A DNA stretch of 64,000 nucleotides from UBA2421 sp002343075 (GCA_937982565.1 CALJLN010000022.1:1-64000), one strand, 5' to 3'; numbered from the stretch's first letter, positions 51,261 through 60,713 are shown. Notes: generated by a model not told the origin, from the letters alone. Made by a program: numbers and translations.

Positions 51261-52619
51261 CTATCGCGAGAGCGCTTCATCCTTCTCGGCACCGTCCATC
51301 GATGCATCCGCTTCAATCACTGGCGCCGACTCACCGGGCGCCGACTCACTGGGCACCGACTCATTGGGCTGACTGGCGGGGTTGACCTCATTCGCTCCGC
51401 TGGCGAGGGGCTGTTCCGCCGGACGCGTCGGTGCCGCTGCGGCCGCGGGGGCTTCAACCGGCTGGCTCGGTGCTGTGGGAGCAGATGGGCTTGCTGCAGT
51501 CGCCTCCGTCGAGACAGCGTCCGCAGCAGCTTTCTCGGCGGCGGCAGCGAGCGACTTTGGGCCCTGGCCTTTCTCGTAGACATCCATGTCCTTGATAACA
51601 CCGCTTTCGTGCAGGCAATATCGCGCGGTCCGCCGAAAGTTATCGATGTTCTGGCCCTTGTAGTTCCCGAAATATTTACCCTGAATATAAACCTCAAACT
51701 CCACAGGATTGCTCCCTGCGGCGTTGCTGTTTTTCACCGATTCACCCTGCGCCCTGCGCAGAAGTCGATCAAGCTCAGCTTTCACAGGATCCATCGCGCG
51801 AGACGGCTCGCTGGAGACCACTCGTTTTTTCGTCGGCGCGGCGCGCTGGCTGGGCGATTTTGGCTTGGCCTGCTCGTAAATCATCTCTGCAGGAGCATAA
51901 AGAATGCGGCCGCAGTTCGGACAGAACACCAGTTCGTCGCGCGTCTTGAGCTTGTTGTAAATGTCGGTGACCAGCTCAAGGTGACACGCCATGCAGCTAT
52001 ACGCCTCTTGCCGGCGGTCGGGTTGGCCGATCGGGGCAATCGCTTCGCCGTCGTAACGTTCGGCAAGACGTTCGTAAACGTTTAACGACTTGGCCGAGAG
52101 TTTGCCCACCTCGCCAGCGGCGGCATCGCGCGTCGGCTGGACTCGGTCGATCTCCGCCTGCAGATCGGCAAGCGTCTGGCTAATCGAGCCTTTCATCTCC
52201 GCAAGCTTGGCCTGTTCGGCCTGCAATTGCGTCGCCACTGCTTCGAGTTCTTTCTGCTGAGCTTCGATTTGGGCGACAATCTTCAGGCCCTCTTCTTCGG
52301 CTTTTTCACGATCGACCTTCCCGGTATTGATTTCAACGAGGAACGCCTGATATTCCTTGTTGTTCTTCGCACTCGCCTGCTGCGTGCGGAGCTTCTCAAT
52401 CCTGGCATCGCGGCCCTGAACATCGGCATCGACCGCCATGCTCTTGGCGTGCAGCGATTTGACCAAGGCCTGCCCTGCCTTCTGGCGGGCTTCCAGATCA
52501 TGCACCCGGCGTTCCTGGATGCGGACGTTCTTACTTGCAACGTCAAGACGCGTTTGCGCCTCGCGCAACGTCTGATCGGCATTAAAAAGGTTGACCAGCG
52601 CGGATACGGTCGGACCCAT
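51261..52619 (-). CDS. Coiled-coil and C4 zinc-ribbon protein (DUF164/CT398-like)
   Basis: This encodes 452 residues. Residues ~1-185 form a long helical coiled coil (TRLDVASKNVRIQERRVHDL; QKELEAVATQLQAEQAKLAE). A C4 zinc ribbon follows at ~208-240: CMACHLEL and then CPNCGRIL. That pair matches CT398/DUF164 proteins, thought to bind nucleic acids or secretion components. Unusually, ~210 residues follow: a charged linker, an EFEVYIQGKYFGNYKGQNID block and a low-complexity Ala/Pro/Ser tail with imperfect SEPGESAP-like repeats. Confidence 0.8.
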   Translation of the reverse strand: MGPTVSALVNLFNADQTLREAQTRLDVASKNVRIQERRVHDLEARQKAGQALVKSLHAKSMAVDADVQGRDARIEKLRTQQASAKNNKEYQAFLVEINTGKVDREKAEEEGLKIVAQIEAQQKELEAVATQLQAEQAKLAEMKGSISQTLADLQAEIDRVQPTRDAAAGEVGKLSAKSLNVYERLAERYDGEAIAPIGQPDRRQEAYSCMACHLELVTDIYNKLKTRDELVFCPNCGRILYAPAEMIYEQAKPKSPSQRAAPTKKRVVSSEPSRAMDPVKAELDRLLRRAQGESVKNSNAAGSNPVEFEVYIQGKYFGNYKGQNIDNFRRTARYCLHESGVIKDMDVYEKGQGPKSLAAAAEKAAADAVSTEATAASPSAPTAPSQPVEAPAAAAAPTRPAEQPLASGANEVNPASQPNESVPSESAPGESAPVIEADASMDGAEKDEALSR

Positions 52620-52745
52620 GTGCGATTTTCCTCGTGAATTCCAACAGCGGACACCGCAGGGGTTGCCGCAGTGTCGGATCGATCATTATGCGGATTCTTC
52701 ACGCCCTGCCAAGACCAAAATTCTCGCGCCCGGCGCGCGATTCGC

Positions 52746-55274
52746 TCATTTCCACGCTTCGACGGCCCGCGCATCACCCGTCTGATACTCGGGTGCCCAC
52801 GCTAAACCCAGTAGCCGAACGGTGATATCCGCTTTCCTGGGTTTGATCGCGACGGTCGTCACGTCAGCGAGTTTTTCCTCTAGTTCAGCCGCATATCGGT
52901 CGGTTTTCTCGTTGAATTCTGCTTCCAATCGGGCCAATTTCGCCTGGGCAGCCTCCACATTCTCCTCGGCGCGGTTCACATCCTGCCGCTGTTCATACGA
53001 GCGTGTAACACTTCGCGCCGCGGTCCCGGCGCGGCCAAGATTGGTGGTGCTGACCTTCTTACGCCCCAAAAACGCCCCCAGAATCGATGTTCCCACCGAT
53101 AAAACAGCCCCAATTCCGCTCGATTGCGCCTGCGCACGCTCTCGCTCGACGGCCTGCTCGGCCTTGCGGATCTGCTCCACCACCGTTGCATGTTTGGAGG
53201 CAAACTGCGCCCGCAGCTTGTCGGCGAAGTCGTCGCGCAGCTCGCGGGCGGTTTGCTGCAAGCGGGCGCGAAAATCTCGCTCGGACTCGCCAGCCCTGCT
53301 CGTCACTTTCAGCGCCGGGCACGCGTACATCTGCAGTTCTTGTGTGCGGAAGAGCCAGTCGGTGAAAGTCTTCTTCCAAACCGCATAGCTCTTTGACTTG
53401 GCAGCCTCTGACGGCAGGCTGGCAAACCTTGCGCCGTCCATCGCCTGCTTTTCAAGGTCACGTTCATCGAGTTCGATGGTCTCGGCATCGGCAAAATCGG
53501 CCATAACCACCCCCTCACTCAGCAAAGTGACCGCAGCCACAGAAGCATCGGCAGTGATGCCGGCCTTGCTGTTGGCAAAGAAGACCTTGGCAGTCCCCAG
53601 CAACATCGGGCGGTAGACCAGGGTCGATCCCGCGGGCGGCAAATGTCTGGCCGGCAGGAAAAATTGGGGCACATCGGGGGGCAAAACGGGGCGGGCGTGC
53701 GCAGTCGATATCTGCGCCGCCGGGGAGGATGGTTTCGCTACCGAGCTGGCCGGTGCATTTTCGACCTGTTGCGCCAGCACCGGGCATTCGCCTCCCCCGG
53801 CACTTGGCGCGGGCGCGGTCCCCGCCGGATGCAACTTGCTGCCGCGGATCGGGTCGACCAACTGCTTAATCTGCTGCCGGGTCATCGGGCCGCGCAGATA
53901 GCTCATGCACCAGCGCGTCTCAAACGTTACTGGCTTGTCATCATGCACGTTGTTCATCAAAAACACCCGCGTGCCCAGCCCCGCGAGTGTTTGCTCCATC
54001 GCGCCACGGTCGAACTTCCCATTGGCTCCGGCTGCAGCGCCCTCCAGACCGTCGAGCACCCGCTGCTTGTCGCGGTCGGCCTGCAAGCGTCCGATAAACC
54101 ATGTCCCGCAATTCGCCAGGCCCTTGTAATCCAGATCGACCGGATTTTGTGTGGCCAATACCACACCCAACCCAAACGCGCGAGCCTGTTTCAGCAACGT
54201 CAGCAACGGCTGTTTCGACGGCGGATTCGCCACGGGGGGGAAATAGCCGAAAATCTCGTCCATATAGAGCAACGCACGCAGGCTTGTCGTTCCACTTTGC
54301 CCACGCATCCAGCCGAGCATCTGATTCAACAGCAGCGACACAAAAAACATCCGCTCGGCGTCCCCGAGATGCGCAATTGAAAAAATCGCGATTCGAGGCT
54401 TCCCGCTCGGCGAATAAAGCAGCGACTGAATATCCAGCGCATCGCCTTCCATCCACGCATTAAATCCGGGCGCGGCAAGCAGGTTGTTCAGCCGCATCGC
54501 CAGCGTAAACCGGTCTTTGCTTGGATAAAACGACTCGACATCCATCACCCCAATCTTCGCGATCGGCGGCTGTTGAATCTGCGCGACCAGCGCGGCAAGA
54601 TCCATGTCCTTTCCTGCGCTCCAACCTGTTGCAAACAAAGTACTTAGTAGAATGTGCTCTCGCGACTGAATCGGGTCGGCGTCGATACCGAGCAGTCCCA
54701 GCAGGCTCGTTGCGGTCGTGGAAATGCGCTCGCGGAAGAGTTCGCCGTCGTCCATCACCGCTTGTTCGGGCTTGGCAAACGACTTGAGAATGGAAATCGG
54801 CAGCCCTGCCGACGATCCGGGCGTGTAGATCGCAAACTCCGCAGCATCCCGCAGCCGCTTGATGCGCGCCCCATCCTGGCCCCATTTCCCAAGCCCCGTC
54901 GCCCAAAGCGCGGCCTGCTGCGCCGCAAACTCATCCGGCGACAAATTCTTTCGTCTTGCTTCGTCTTCATTGATCCACGGACGAAAATCTTCCGGCTTAA
55001 GGTCGGGAAACGTCAGTAACAGGTTGGCCAGATCTCCTTTTGGGTCGATGATGATCGCCGGAATGCCGTCGATCGCCGCTTCTTCGAGCAAGCCGAGACA
55101 AAGCCCCGTCTTCCCGCTGCCGGTCATGCCCACACAGACCGCGTGCGTTACCAGGTCTTTGCTGTCATACAGCAATAGATCATCCAACTGCTTGCGCGCC
55201 GGAAGGTCGTACTCCCGGCCGAGATAAAACACGCCCAGCTTCTCAAAATCCTGCATACTGAAGATTGTACTCAC
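52746..55274 (-). CDS. HerA/DUF87-like ATPase
   Basis: This encodes 842 residues from GTG 55274 (ATG 55256 also possible). Near residue 50 is Walker A VGMTGSGKTGLCLG and then IIIDPKGDLANLL; Walker B is LLYMDEIFGYFPP, with sensor-like VVLATQNPVDLDYKGLANCG and RTGxF-type end. These are features of HerA/FtsK-clade DNA-translocating ATPases. A C-terminal region (~620-800) has coiled-coil helices and a glycine-rich stretch GIGAVLSVGTSILGAFLG that recalls a membrane-inserting hairpin. No NurA-like nuclease is adjacent, so the partner is unclear. Confidence 0.82.
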   Translation of the reverse strand: MSTIFSMQDFEKLGVFYLGREYDLPARKQLDDLLLYDSKDLVTHAVCVGMTGSGKTGLCLGLLEEAAIDGIPAIIIDPKGDLANLLLTFPDLKPEDFRPWINEDEARRKNLSPDEFAAQQAALWATGLGKWGQDGARIKRLRDAAEFAIYTPGSSAGLPISILKSFAKPEQAVMDDGELFRERISTTATSLLGLLGIDADPIQSREHILLSTLFATGWSAGKDMDLAALVAQIQQPPIAKIGVMDVESFYPSKDRFTLAMRLNNLLAAPGFNAWMEGDALDIQSLLYSPSGKPRIAIFSIAHLGDAERMFFVSLLLNQMLGWMRGQSGTTSLRALLYMDEIFGYFPPVANPPSKQPLLTLLKQARAFGLGVVLATQNPVDLDYKGLANCGTWFIGRLQADRDKQRVLDGLEGAAAGANGKFDRGAMEQTLAGLGTRVFLMNNVHDDKPVTFETRWCMSYLRGPMTRQQIKQLVDPIRGSKLHPAGTAPAPSAGGGECPVLAQQVENAPASSVAKPSSPAAQISTAHARPVLPPDVPQFFLPARHLPPAGSTLVYRPMLLGTAKVFFANSKAGITADASVAAVTLLSEGVVMADFADAETIELDERDLEKQAMDGARFASLPSEAAKSKSYAVWKKTFTDWLFRTQELQMYACPALKVTSRAGESERDFRARLQQTARELRDDFADKLRAQFASKHATVVEQIRKAEQAVERERAQAQSSGIGAVLSVGTSILGAFLGRKKVSTTNLGRAGTAARSVTRSYEQRQDVNRAEENVEAAQAKLARLEAEFNEKTDRYAAELEEKLADVTTVAIKPRKADITVRLLGLAWAPEYQTGDARAVEAWK

Positions 55275-55382
55275 TTCGACCGGTTGTTTGAACGCCGCAA
55301 GCCCCTGACGCGGCGCGCCCGGAGGACGCGCGCTCGATGAATCACGACTTCATCCGCCTCTTGCGATAAACTCTCGACCCGA

Positions 55383-56696
55383 ATGCCCAATTTGTACGAT
55401 CTCGCATACGCCGCAGGGCTGGCATTGGCTTCGCCATATTGGCTTGTCAGGCGTTCGGCTCGACAGAAGGTGATGTTGGCATTGCGCGAGCGCATGGGTA
55501 GATCGCTACCCCCGTCGAGCGGCGGCGAGTGTATTCTGCTTCATTCGGTCAGCGTGGGTGAGGTGAATGTCCTGCCGGCGCTGCTGGCAGAGCTGCGAAA
55601 CCGCACGCCGGGCCTGCGGTTCGTGATTTCTACCACCACCCAGACCGGCGGCGACCGCGCGCGACAGCTCTTCTCCCAACAGCCGGACGTCACACTCATC
55701 AAGTTCCCCCTCGATTTCACCTCCGCCGTGTGCCGGGTGCTCGAAAAGTATCAGCCGCGGCTGGTGGGGTTGATGGAACTTGAGGTCTGGCCCAATTTTA
55801 TGAAGCAGTGCCACCGCCGGGGAATCCCCGTCATGGTGGCCAATGGCCGAATCACGCCGGCCAGCTTTCGCAAGTATCGCCGGGCAAGCTGGTTCACACG
55901 TCCCATGTTCGCCCGGCTCGCCCTCGCAGCAGTGCAGGATGAGACATACGCCGCGATGTTTCGCACCCTCGGCACGCCGCAGGAAAAGATCCACGTCACA
56001 GGCACAATGAAGTTTGACAGTGCAACCATCGCCGATCGCATCGCCGGTGACGAGCACCTGGCCGCCGAGCTGGCACTCGACCCGGCCAACGAGCCAATCT
56101 GGGTTTGCGGCTCGACCGGCCCGGGGGAAGAGAGCATCGCGCTCGACACCTACCGTCAACTAAAACAATCGCATCCCCGCCTCCGGCTGGTGATCGTCCC
56201 CCGTCACCCCCAGCGGTTTGATGAGGTCGCCGGTCTGATCGAAAGTCACGGCTTCCAGTGCATCCGCAGGTCGAACACGGCCCGCGCGCCGTCTGACAGC
56301 CAACACGCAATCGTACTCGGCGACACGATGGGCGAGCTGCGCAAGTTCTACAGCCTGGCAACCGTTGTGTTCGTCGGCCGATCGCTCGTCGACCTCGGCG
56401 ACCGACAGCACGGCAGCGACATGATCGAACCGGCAGCACTCGGCAAACCTGTGATTGTGGGGCCGTTTACCAAGAACTTCGATATGCCGATGCGCCTGCT
56501 CAAGAAAAATACAGCGGTGTACGAAATTTTATCGGCACCCGAGCTAACCGCCGCCGTTGATAGGCTTTTGACGCATGCCGACCAGCGCACTGCGATCGCC
56601 GGGCGCGCCGTCGAGACTGTGCGGGAAGCCAAGGGGGCAAGCACCCGCCACGCCGAGATGATCGCGGGCCTGATTTCTGGGAAAATATCACGCTAA
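55383..56696 (+). CDS. waaA: 3-deoxy-D-manno-octulosonic acid (Kdo) transferase
   Basis: This encodes 437 residues, the usual WaaA length. Features: N-terminal membrane-proximal helix (AYAAGLALASPYWLVRR), ILLHSVSVGEVNVLPALLAE, FPLDFTSAVCRVLEKYQP, LMELEVWPNFMKQCHRRGIP, GTMKFDSATI, GSTGPGEESIALDTY, LVIVPRHPQRFDEV, and the C-terminal GDTMGELRKFYSLATVVFVG with GSDMIEPAALGKPVIVGPF. It transfers Kdo to lipid A precursors at the inner membrane, implying LPS in this organism. It stands alone, 107 bp from the HerA-like gene and facing away from it. Confidence 0.92.
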   Translation: MPNLYDLAYAAGLALASPYWLVRRSARQKVMLALRERMGRSLPPSSGGECILLHSVSVGEVNVLPALLAELRNRTPGLRFVISTTTQTGGDRARQLFSQQPDVTLIKFPLDFTSAVCRVLEKYQPRLVGLMELEVWPNFMKQCHRRGIPVMVANGRITPASFRKYRRASWFTRPMFARLALAAVQDETYAAMFRTLGTPQEKIHVTGTMKFDSATIADRIAGDEHLAAELALDPANEPIWVCGSTGPGEESIALDTYRQLKQSHPRLRLVIVPRHPQRFDEVAGLIESHGFQCIRRSNTARAPSDSQHAIVLGDTMGELRKFYSLATVVFVGRSLVDLGDRQHGSDMIEPAALGKPVIVGPFTKNFDMPMRLLKKNTAVYEILSAPELTAAVDRLLTHADQRTAIAGRAVETVREAKGASTRHAEMIAGLISGKISR

Positions 56697-56770
56697 TCGG
56701 ATGAATTTTTTGCCCGTAACCCGCCCCGCGGCTTAAGCTGACGCAACGTTTCAGCCGAAGGTGATAATCT

Positions 56771-57631
56771 ATGATTCACGCGCTCGAACCCCGTCGTCTT
56801 TTCGCCGTTTCCGTCAGCTATGATTCAGTCACACAAGTGCTGAGTTTTGTCGGCGATGAAAAACGCGACAGCATCGCTTTCGCGCGCACCGACCCGACCG
56901 AAACCCTCCGGGCGGTGGTCAACGGCGTCGAGCAGATTTACACCGACCCCATTTCGCAGATTAACGTCTCGGCGGGCGATGGTGCGGATACGGTCATCGG
57001 CGGGCAAATCACCATCCCCATGTTCATCCGAGGCGGCCGCGGGCCCGATACCCTCTCCGGCGGGCGCGGCAACGATACCATCTTCGGTGATGGCGGATTC
57101 GATGTTATCGTCGGCCGGCAAGGCGATGACATCCTCGCCGGCGGCTTGCAGGGCGACGTGCTCTTTGGCTCGGCTGGCAACGACACAATCCTCGGCCAGT
57201 CCGCTGAGGATGATAATGATGACAGCATCGCCGGAGGCGCCGGCACCGACACGCTCGATTACTCGGCACTGCCTGTCCGCGTGCTCATCAACGTCGGCGA
57301 CTTTGTGTTGCCCGATATCGATGTCTCCGACCGCGTGTTCGGCGATGTCGAAGTCCTCATCGGCACCGACTTCAATGACCGACTCGTCAACGGCACCCGC
57401 CGCGGAATGACCATCGACGGCCGAGGCGGTAACGACACCATCCTCGGCGGCAGCGGCAACGACACCCTCACCGGCGGCCCCGGCACCGACAGCATCGCCG
57501 GCTTCGGCGGCCGCGACTTCATCAATGCCCTCGACGGCATCAGCGACGCCGTAGACGGCGGCCGCGACTTCGACACCGCCACCGTCGATCAGGGCCTCGA
57601 CGCACTCTTCAACCTCGAATCGGTCAGCTAG
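56771..57631 (+). CDS. RTX-like calcium-binding repeat protein with LEPRRLFA start
   Basis: This encodes 286 residues. It opens MIHALEPRRLFAVSVSYDS, the LEPRRL-type N-terminal motif characteristic of planctomycete surface proteins. From ~85, nonapeptide RTX repeats GGxGxDxUx run in two blocks (GGRGPDTLSGGRGNDTIFGD, GGNDTILGGSGNDTLTGGPG) with a spacer (~175-205: ALPVRVLINVGDFVLPDIDV). Such repeats fold into a calcium-bound beta-roll. No separate export system is nearby and no enzyme domain is seen; a structural surface or secreted protein is likely. Confidence 0.85.
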   Translation: MIHALEPRRLFAVSVSYDSVTQVLSFVGDEKRDSIAFARTDPTETLRAVVNGVEQIYTDPISQINVSAGDGADTVIGGQITIPMFIRGGRGPDTLSGGRGNDTIFGDGGFDVIVGRQGDDILAGGLQGDVLFGSAGNDTILGQSAEDDNDDSIAGGAGTDTLDYSALPVRVLINVGDFVLPDIDVSDRVFGDVEVLIGTDFNDRLVNGTRRGMTIDGRGGNDTILGGSGNDTLTGGPGTDSIAGFGGRDFINALDGISDAVDGGRDFDTATVDQGLDALFNLESVS

Positions 57632-57766
57632 AAATCGATGAGTGATCGATCTACTTCTGTTTCAGGGTGGCATGATTCGTGGTGTCATTCCAAACGTTGC
57701 GACGAGCGGAAGACGCGCGCGGAGGATTCGCCGACGTTTCATGTGGCGTATTGACGCCACCGCTGC

Positions 57767-57789
57767 GCTCACCGTTCGTGGGGAAGGCC
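57767..57789. repeat. Short repeat shared with 58942-58964 (copy A)
   Basis: GCTCACCGTTCGTGGGGAAG and three more bases (23 bp) recur at 58942-58964 with one mismatch (position 8). It lies at the point where the RHS pattern ends in the pseudogene. Confidence 0.6.
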
Positions 57790-57850
57790 CATACTCATAC
57801 AAATTCATCCCATCCTGATACGCCGTGCCGAGCGGGTCTTCGGCGGTGAA

Positions 57851-58120
57851 GCGGCCGAGCGTGTTGTGCAGGTACCGCGCCCGGTTGTAGATCAGGTTGG
57901 TCTCGGCATCATGCAACAGCCCCTGATGCCCGACACTGAAGCCGTAGTCGCTTGTTGTCGGGTTGGCGTTGACGGTGAAATCATCATTCAGCACTGTCCG
58001 CTGGCCGTACGGCGTGAAGCGATAGCGTTCGACCGTTGCGCCAAGCGAGTTGCTCACGCTGGTGACGTTGAAGTTCGCGTCCTGCTGCACATACAGACGC
58101 TGGTTCAGGCCCACGCCAGA
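57851..58120. repeat. 270-bp duplicated RHS segment, copy 1
   Basis: This equals 59654-59923 in length and at roughly nine of ten bases by eye, with no gaps. It ends sharply at the sequence CCCACGCCAGA, after which the copies diverge. Confidence 0.85.
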
Positions 58121-58157
58121 ATTGTACCGAGCCGCCATGCGTTTCGACCATAAGGCT

Positions 58158-58550
58158 TTATCGACGATTCAGAGGGATCGTCGCAGGCGAGCACCGGCAG
58201 ACCCTTACGGCCGAGATCATCGCCGAGAAGCTGAACTCCTTGGGGACGTGCCCATCGGCGGGCGCTGCGTCGATCACGATCACCGCGCCATTCTGGCCGC
58301 CCAACTCCACCGTCACGTCGCGGCCGACATACTCCGGCGGCACGCTGTAACACGATGGCTTGAACGACACCATCGATTCCTTGGCCACCTTCCGCGGATC
58401 ACGTTCGATGAATGCGGCGAACTTGCCGATGGAGTCAATCGCCATTTCGAACATGTCATCGGTGCCCTTCAAACTGAGTGCGACGACGCCATCGTCGCCG
58501 ACGAACTGCACTGCTGGAAATCCAGAAGATGAGAATCGAGATCGCCACAA
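58158..58550 (-). other. Coding-like fragment, possibly a decayed IstA-type tail or RHS-associated tip
   Basis: One open frame reads QFVGDDGVVALSLKGTDDMF, then RDPRKVAKESMVSFKPSCYS and VPPEYVGRDVTVELGG. The last block loosely resembles the C-terminal part of IS21 IstA transposases (YSVPxxYxGxxVxV), but the rest does not help and the match is weak. It overlaps the next gene in another frame. I list it because it is more protein-like than the surrounding shadows; it may be a relic of a displaced RHS tip or of an insertion. Confidence 0.25.
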
Positions 58551-58950
58551 TTACAAATGAAATCCTACATGCGATTGCCGTTGGACCTCGTTCCCAAGAC
58601 ACTTCGAGTAAAAGCAGATTGACCTTGCGCTTACTCATGATTCTCTCATGCAACTCAAGAGCTGAGGGTGCCGTCAACTTCCGCAACATTAAAGTCGGCT
58701 TCGGCGGACCGAGATTTGCATAGATGACAAACAAGTTCCCTCGGTGCAGACTGAGCGAGAGTGTTCCCGCATCACCGCTGATCAACAGCACTGGAAACAT
58801 AAAAAAACTTATCCCCCAGAATACCGCACATGTGCCCAAGAATAGTGACAGAACAAGTGTTCGACGCCCACCCGTGACTGAATCATGTCCATACTCAATC
58901 ACATTTGCTTGCCTAGCTGTCCGCATTGATAATTTCTTTCTGCTCACCAT
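58456..58950 (-). CDS. Small two-helix membrane protein, unknown
   Basis: This encodes 164 residues (ATG 58950; ATG 58926 is an alternative). Helices: LVLSLFLGTCAVFWGISFFM (~30-52) and ISFVIVAISILIFWI (~128-146), then a very basic tail RRRRWRRR. Between them is SLHRGNLFVIYANLGPP, a pattern I associate with short planctomycete membrane proteins of unknown role. Its start codon lies in the short repeat at 58942-58964. It sits inside decayed RHS DNA, so it may itself be a relic or an associated tip/immunity gene, unproven. Confidence 0.45.
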   Translation of the reverse strand: MVSRKKLSMRTARQANVIEYGHDSVTGGRRTLVLSLFLGTCAVFWGISFFMFPVLLISGDAGTLSLSLHRGNLFVIYANLGPPKPTLMLRKLTAPSALELHERIMSKRKVNLLLLEVSWERGPTAIACRISFVIVAISILIFWISSSAVRRRRWRRRTQFEGHR

Positions 58951-58964
58951 TCGTGGGGAAGGCC
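58942..58964. repeat. Short repeat shared with 57767-57789 (copy B)
   Basis: Same 23 bp as 57767-57789 apart from one base. It covers the start codon of the small membrane protein gene. Confidence 0.6.
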
Positions 58965-59005
58965 GATCTTACGAACAAACCAAATCCACAAGCATACTTA
59001 ACGGC

Positions 59006-60265
59006 CTACTCTTCAATCATTTGCCCACCCGATGATGACCCTCCCGGCTGAGTTGAGGATGGGGTAGTCGTGCCCTCGGACGGCTGCGTCGAGGGCGCAG
59101 TCGTCGGCGACTTGATTGCTTCCTCGAGTGCCTTCTTCTTCTCAGCTTCAAGGCGCGCCTTCTCTTTCTCTCTCATTGCCTCCATAAAGCGTACCCAGAA
59201 GTCAACTGATTGAGGCTTGTTCGGATATTGATCGTTAGGGTTATTGGGCCAAGGCTTCCCGTGTTTTGGCTCCGAGGTGGGTGCCTTCTGATTACCAGAC
59301 ATCCGGTCTTTGGCGTCGATTAAATCCATTAGTCCCGAAATAATTGGACGCTCTTCTCTCAATTGCCTTCGAGCTTCAACGACACTTTGATATGGAAGAG
59401 GTGCATTGGGCTTTGGTGCTGGCGGGTTCATGTACTTCAACCACGCCTCCAGTCGGTCAGCATTATCATCATATTCTGTGTAAATCCCGCGATACCTCGG
59501 ATCACCGAAAAACTCTCCATGCGGCCCGCGACCGATCGTTGGGTCGTCCGGATCGTAGAGTCCGAGTGGATCTCGGCTATTGCTTGGATTTGCATTCACA
59601 TACGCGACAAGATTGAGTCCATCCACGTAGTCAAGTGGATCATGTGACGTAAAGCGGCCAAGAGTGTTGTGCAGGTACCGCGCCCGGTTGTAGATCAGCC
59701 CGGTCTCTGCGTCGTGCTTGAGGCCCTGATGTCCGGCGTCGAAGCCGTAGTCGCTTGTCGTCGGGTTGGCATTCACCGTGAAATCATCATTCAGCACCGT
59801 CCGCTGGCCGTAGGGCGTGTAGCGATAGCGCTCGACCGTTGCGCCAAGCGAGTTGCTCACGCTGGTGACGTTGAAGTTGGCGTCCTGCTGCACATACAAC
59901 CGTTGGTTGAGGCCCACGCCAGAGAAATATCGCCCGGCGGCGAAATCGCCGTTGGCGTAGCCGCTGACGACGATCTTGCCGTCCCAGGTGTGGCCGATGC
60001 CGACCCAGGTGTCCGAGTCGCCGGTGGCGATGTTGGTTTCGACCACGCCGTCGGAGTCGAAGGTCGTGTCGAGCGCGCCACCGGTGGTATAGCGCAGCAG
60101 CACGGCCTTGCCGGTGCCGCCGGCTCCGTCGGTGGAAGCGACGACGATCTTGCCATCAGGCTGGACGACCACGCCGCCGGCGATGCTGGAAATGCCGGCG
60201 GAATCGTGGATGTCGTAGCCGTTGGAACTGAGGCGCGGGCCAGGTTTGCCAGCGGGCGGGGGCAT
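59006..60265 (-). CDS. Delta-60 repeat / RHS core protein with variable C-terminal tip
   Basis: This encodes 419 residues from ATG 60265 (MPPPAGKPGPRLSSNGYDIH); no signal peptide, so the N-terminus is probably truncated. Delta-60-like repeats come first (QPDGKIVVASTDGAGGTGKA, GALDTTFDSDGVVETNIATG, WDGKIVVSGYANGDFAAGRY), then the RHS core (LYVQQDANFNVTSVSNSLGA, YNRARYLHNTLGRFTSHDPL, VNANPSNSRDPLGLYDPDDP). After DPLGL the tip (~200 residues) is charged and Pro/Thr-rich at its end, with no toxin motif recognised. RHS proteins display or deliver variable C-terminal tips; here the barrel is missing, so this is a fragment or a rearranged relative. Confidence 0.65.
   Translation of the reverse strand: MPPPAGKPGPRLSSNGYDIHDSAGISSIAGGVVVQPDGKIVVASTDGAGGTGKAVLLRYTTGGALDTTFDSDGVVETNIATGDSDTWVGIGHTWDGKIVVSGYANGDFAAGRYFSGVGLNQRLYVQQDANFNVTSVSNSLGATVERYRYTPYGQRTVLNDDFTVNANPTTSDYGFDAGHQGLKHDAETGLIYNRARYLHNTLGRFTSHDPLDYVDGLNLVAYVNANPSNSRDPLGLYDPDDPTIGRGPHGEFFGDPRYRGIYTEYDDNADRLEAWLKYMNPPAPKPNAPLPYQSVVEARRQLREERPIISGLMDLIDAKDRMSGNQKAPTSEPKHGKPWPNNPNDQYPNKPQSVDFWVRFMEAMREKEKARLEAEKKKALEEAIKSPTTAPSTQPSEGTTTPSSTQPGGSSSGGQMIEE
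59654..59923. repeat. 270-bp duplicated RHS segment, copy 2
   Basis: Partner of 57851-58120. Here the RHS frame is intact and continues on both sides. Confidence 0.85.
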
Positions 60266-60554
60266 GATCGCATTGTACCGCAACGCATCGGGACGCGTAG
60301 GTAAATCTGCCTCAGACGCGTGAAGGTATAGATTAAAGAGAGTATGTGAACTTATATGTACATTGCTGTGCGGAGTGCTGAAGGGTTGGAAACCCTTGCT
60401 ACGAACAGGCGCCAAGATCGGATGCCCCGCGTGAACCGCGGCGGGCTCGGCGGGATGGGGGAAGGCTGTTCTTAACAGAGTGTTAGGGTGTGGTTAGTAC
60501 TTAATTGGGTTATAAGTTGTTTCGAGATAATGGGTTAGAGAGCATGTTGCAAAA

Positions 60555-60570
60555 TGTTCCGCGCGGAACA
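60555..60570. promoter_or_regulatory. parS-like palindrome, site 1
   Basis: TGTTCCGCGCGGAACA, a perfect 16-bp palindrome. With flanks it extends to 30 bp (60548-60577) with one mismatched pair. It differs from the P. putida-type ParB site TGTTCCACGTGGAACA only at the two outer bases of the central four (ACGT to GCGC). Confidence 0.55.
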
Positions 60571-60610
60571 ATTTGCAGTGGGCAGTCGGCAGAGGCAGTG
60601 GGCAGGTGAA

Positions 60611-60626
60611 TGTTCCGCGCGGAACA
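60611..60626. promoter_or_regulatory. parS-like palindrome, site 2
   Basis: Identical 16-bp palindrome, 56 bp after site 1. Confidence 0.55.
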
Positions 60627-60713
60627 ATTGGCTGGTTGCTGCCGATTGCCTGGCCGCCGACTTGCCCTCCCCCTGACCCCCTCCCGGAGTACCAGGAGGG
60701 GGAGATGGTACAT

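Larger units (their letters stand above)
57662..58138 (-). pseudogene. Truncated RHS core fragment (orphan tip)
   Basis: The frame (158 residues) begins ARYNSGVGLNQRLYVQQDAN, contains the RHS core blocks RYRFTPYGQRTVLNDDFTV and YNRARYLHNTLGRFTAEDPL, but then runs GMNLYEYGPSPRTVSAAVAS and leaves the RHS pattern without the usual DPxGL. It has no plausible N-terminal region; the whole YD-repeat barrel is missing. The sequence matches 59654-59923 closely (270-bp duplication), so it is a displaced tip or a decayed copy. Confidence 0.75.
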
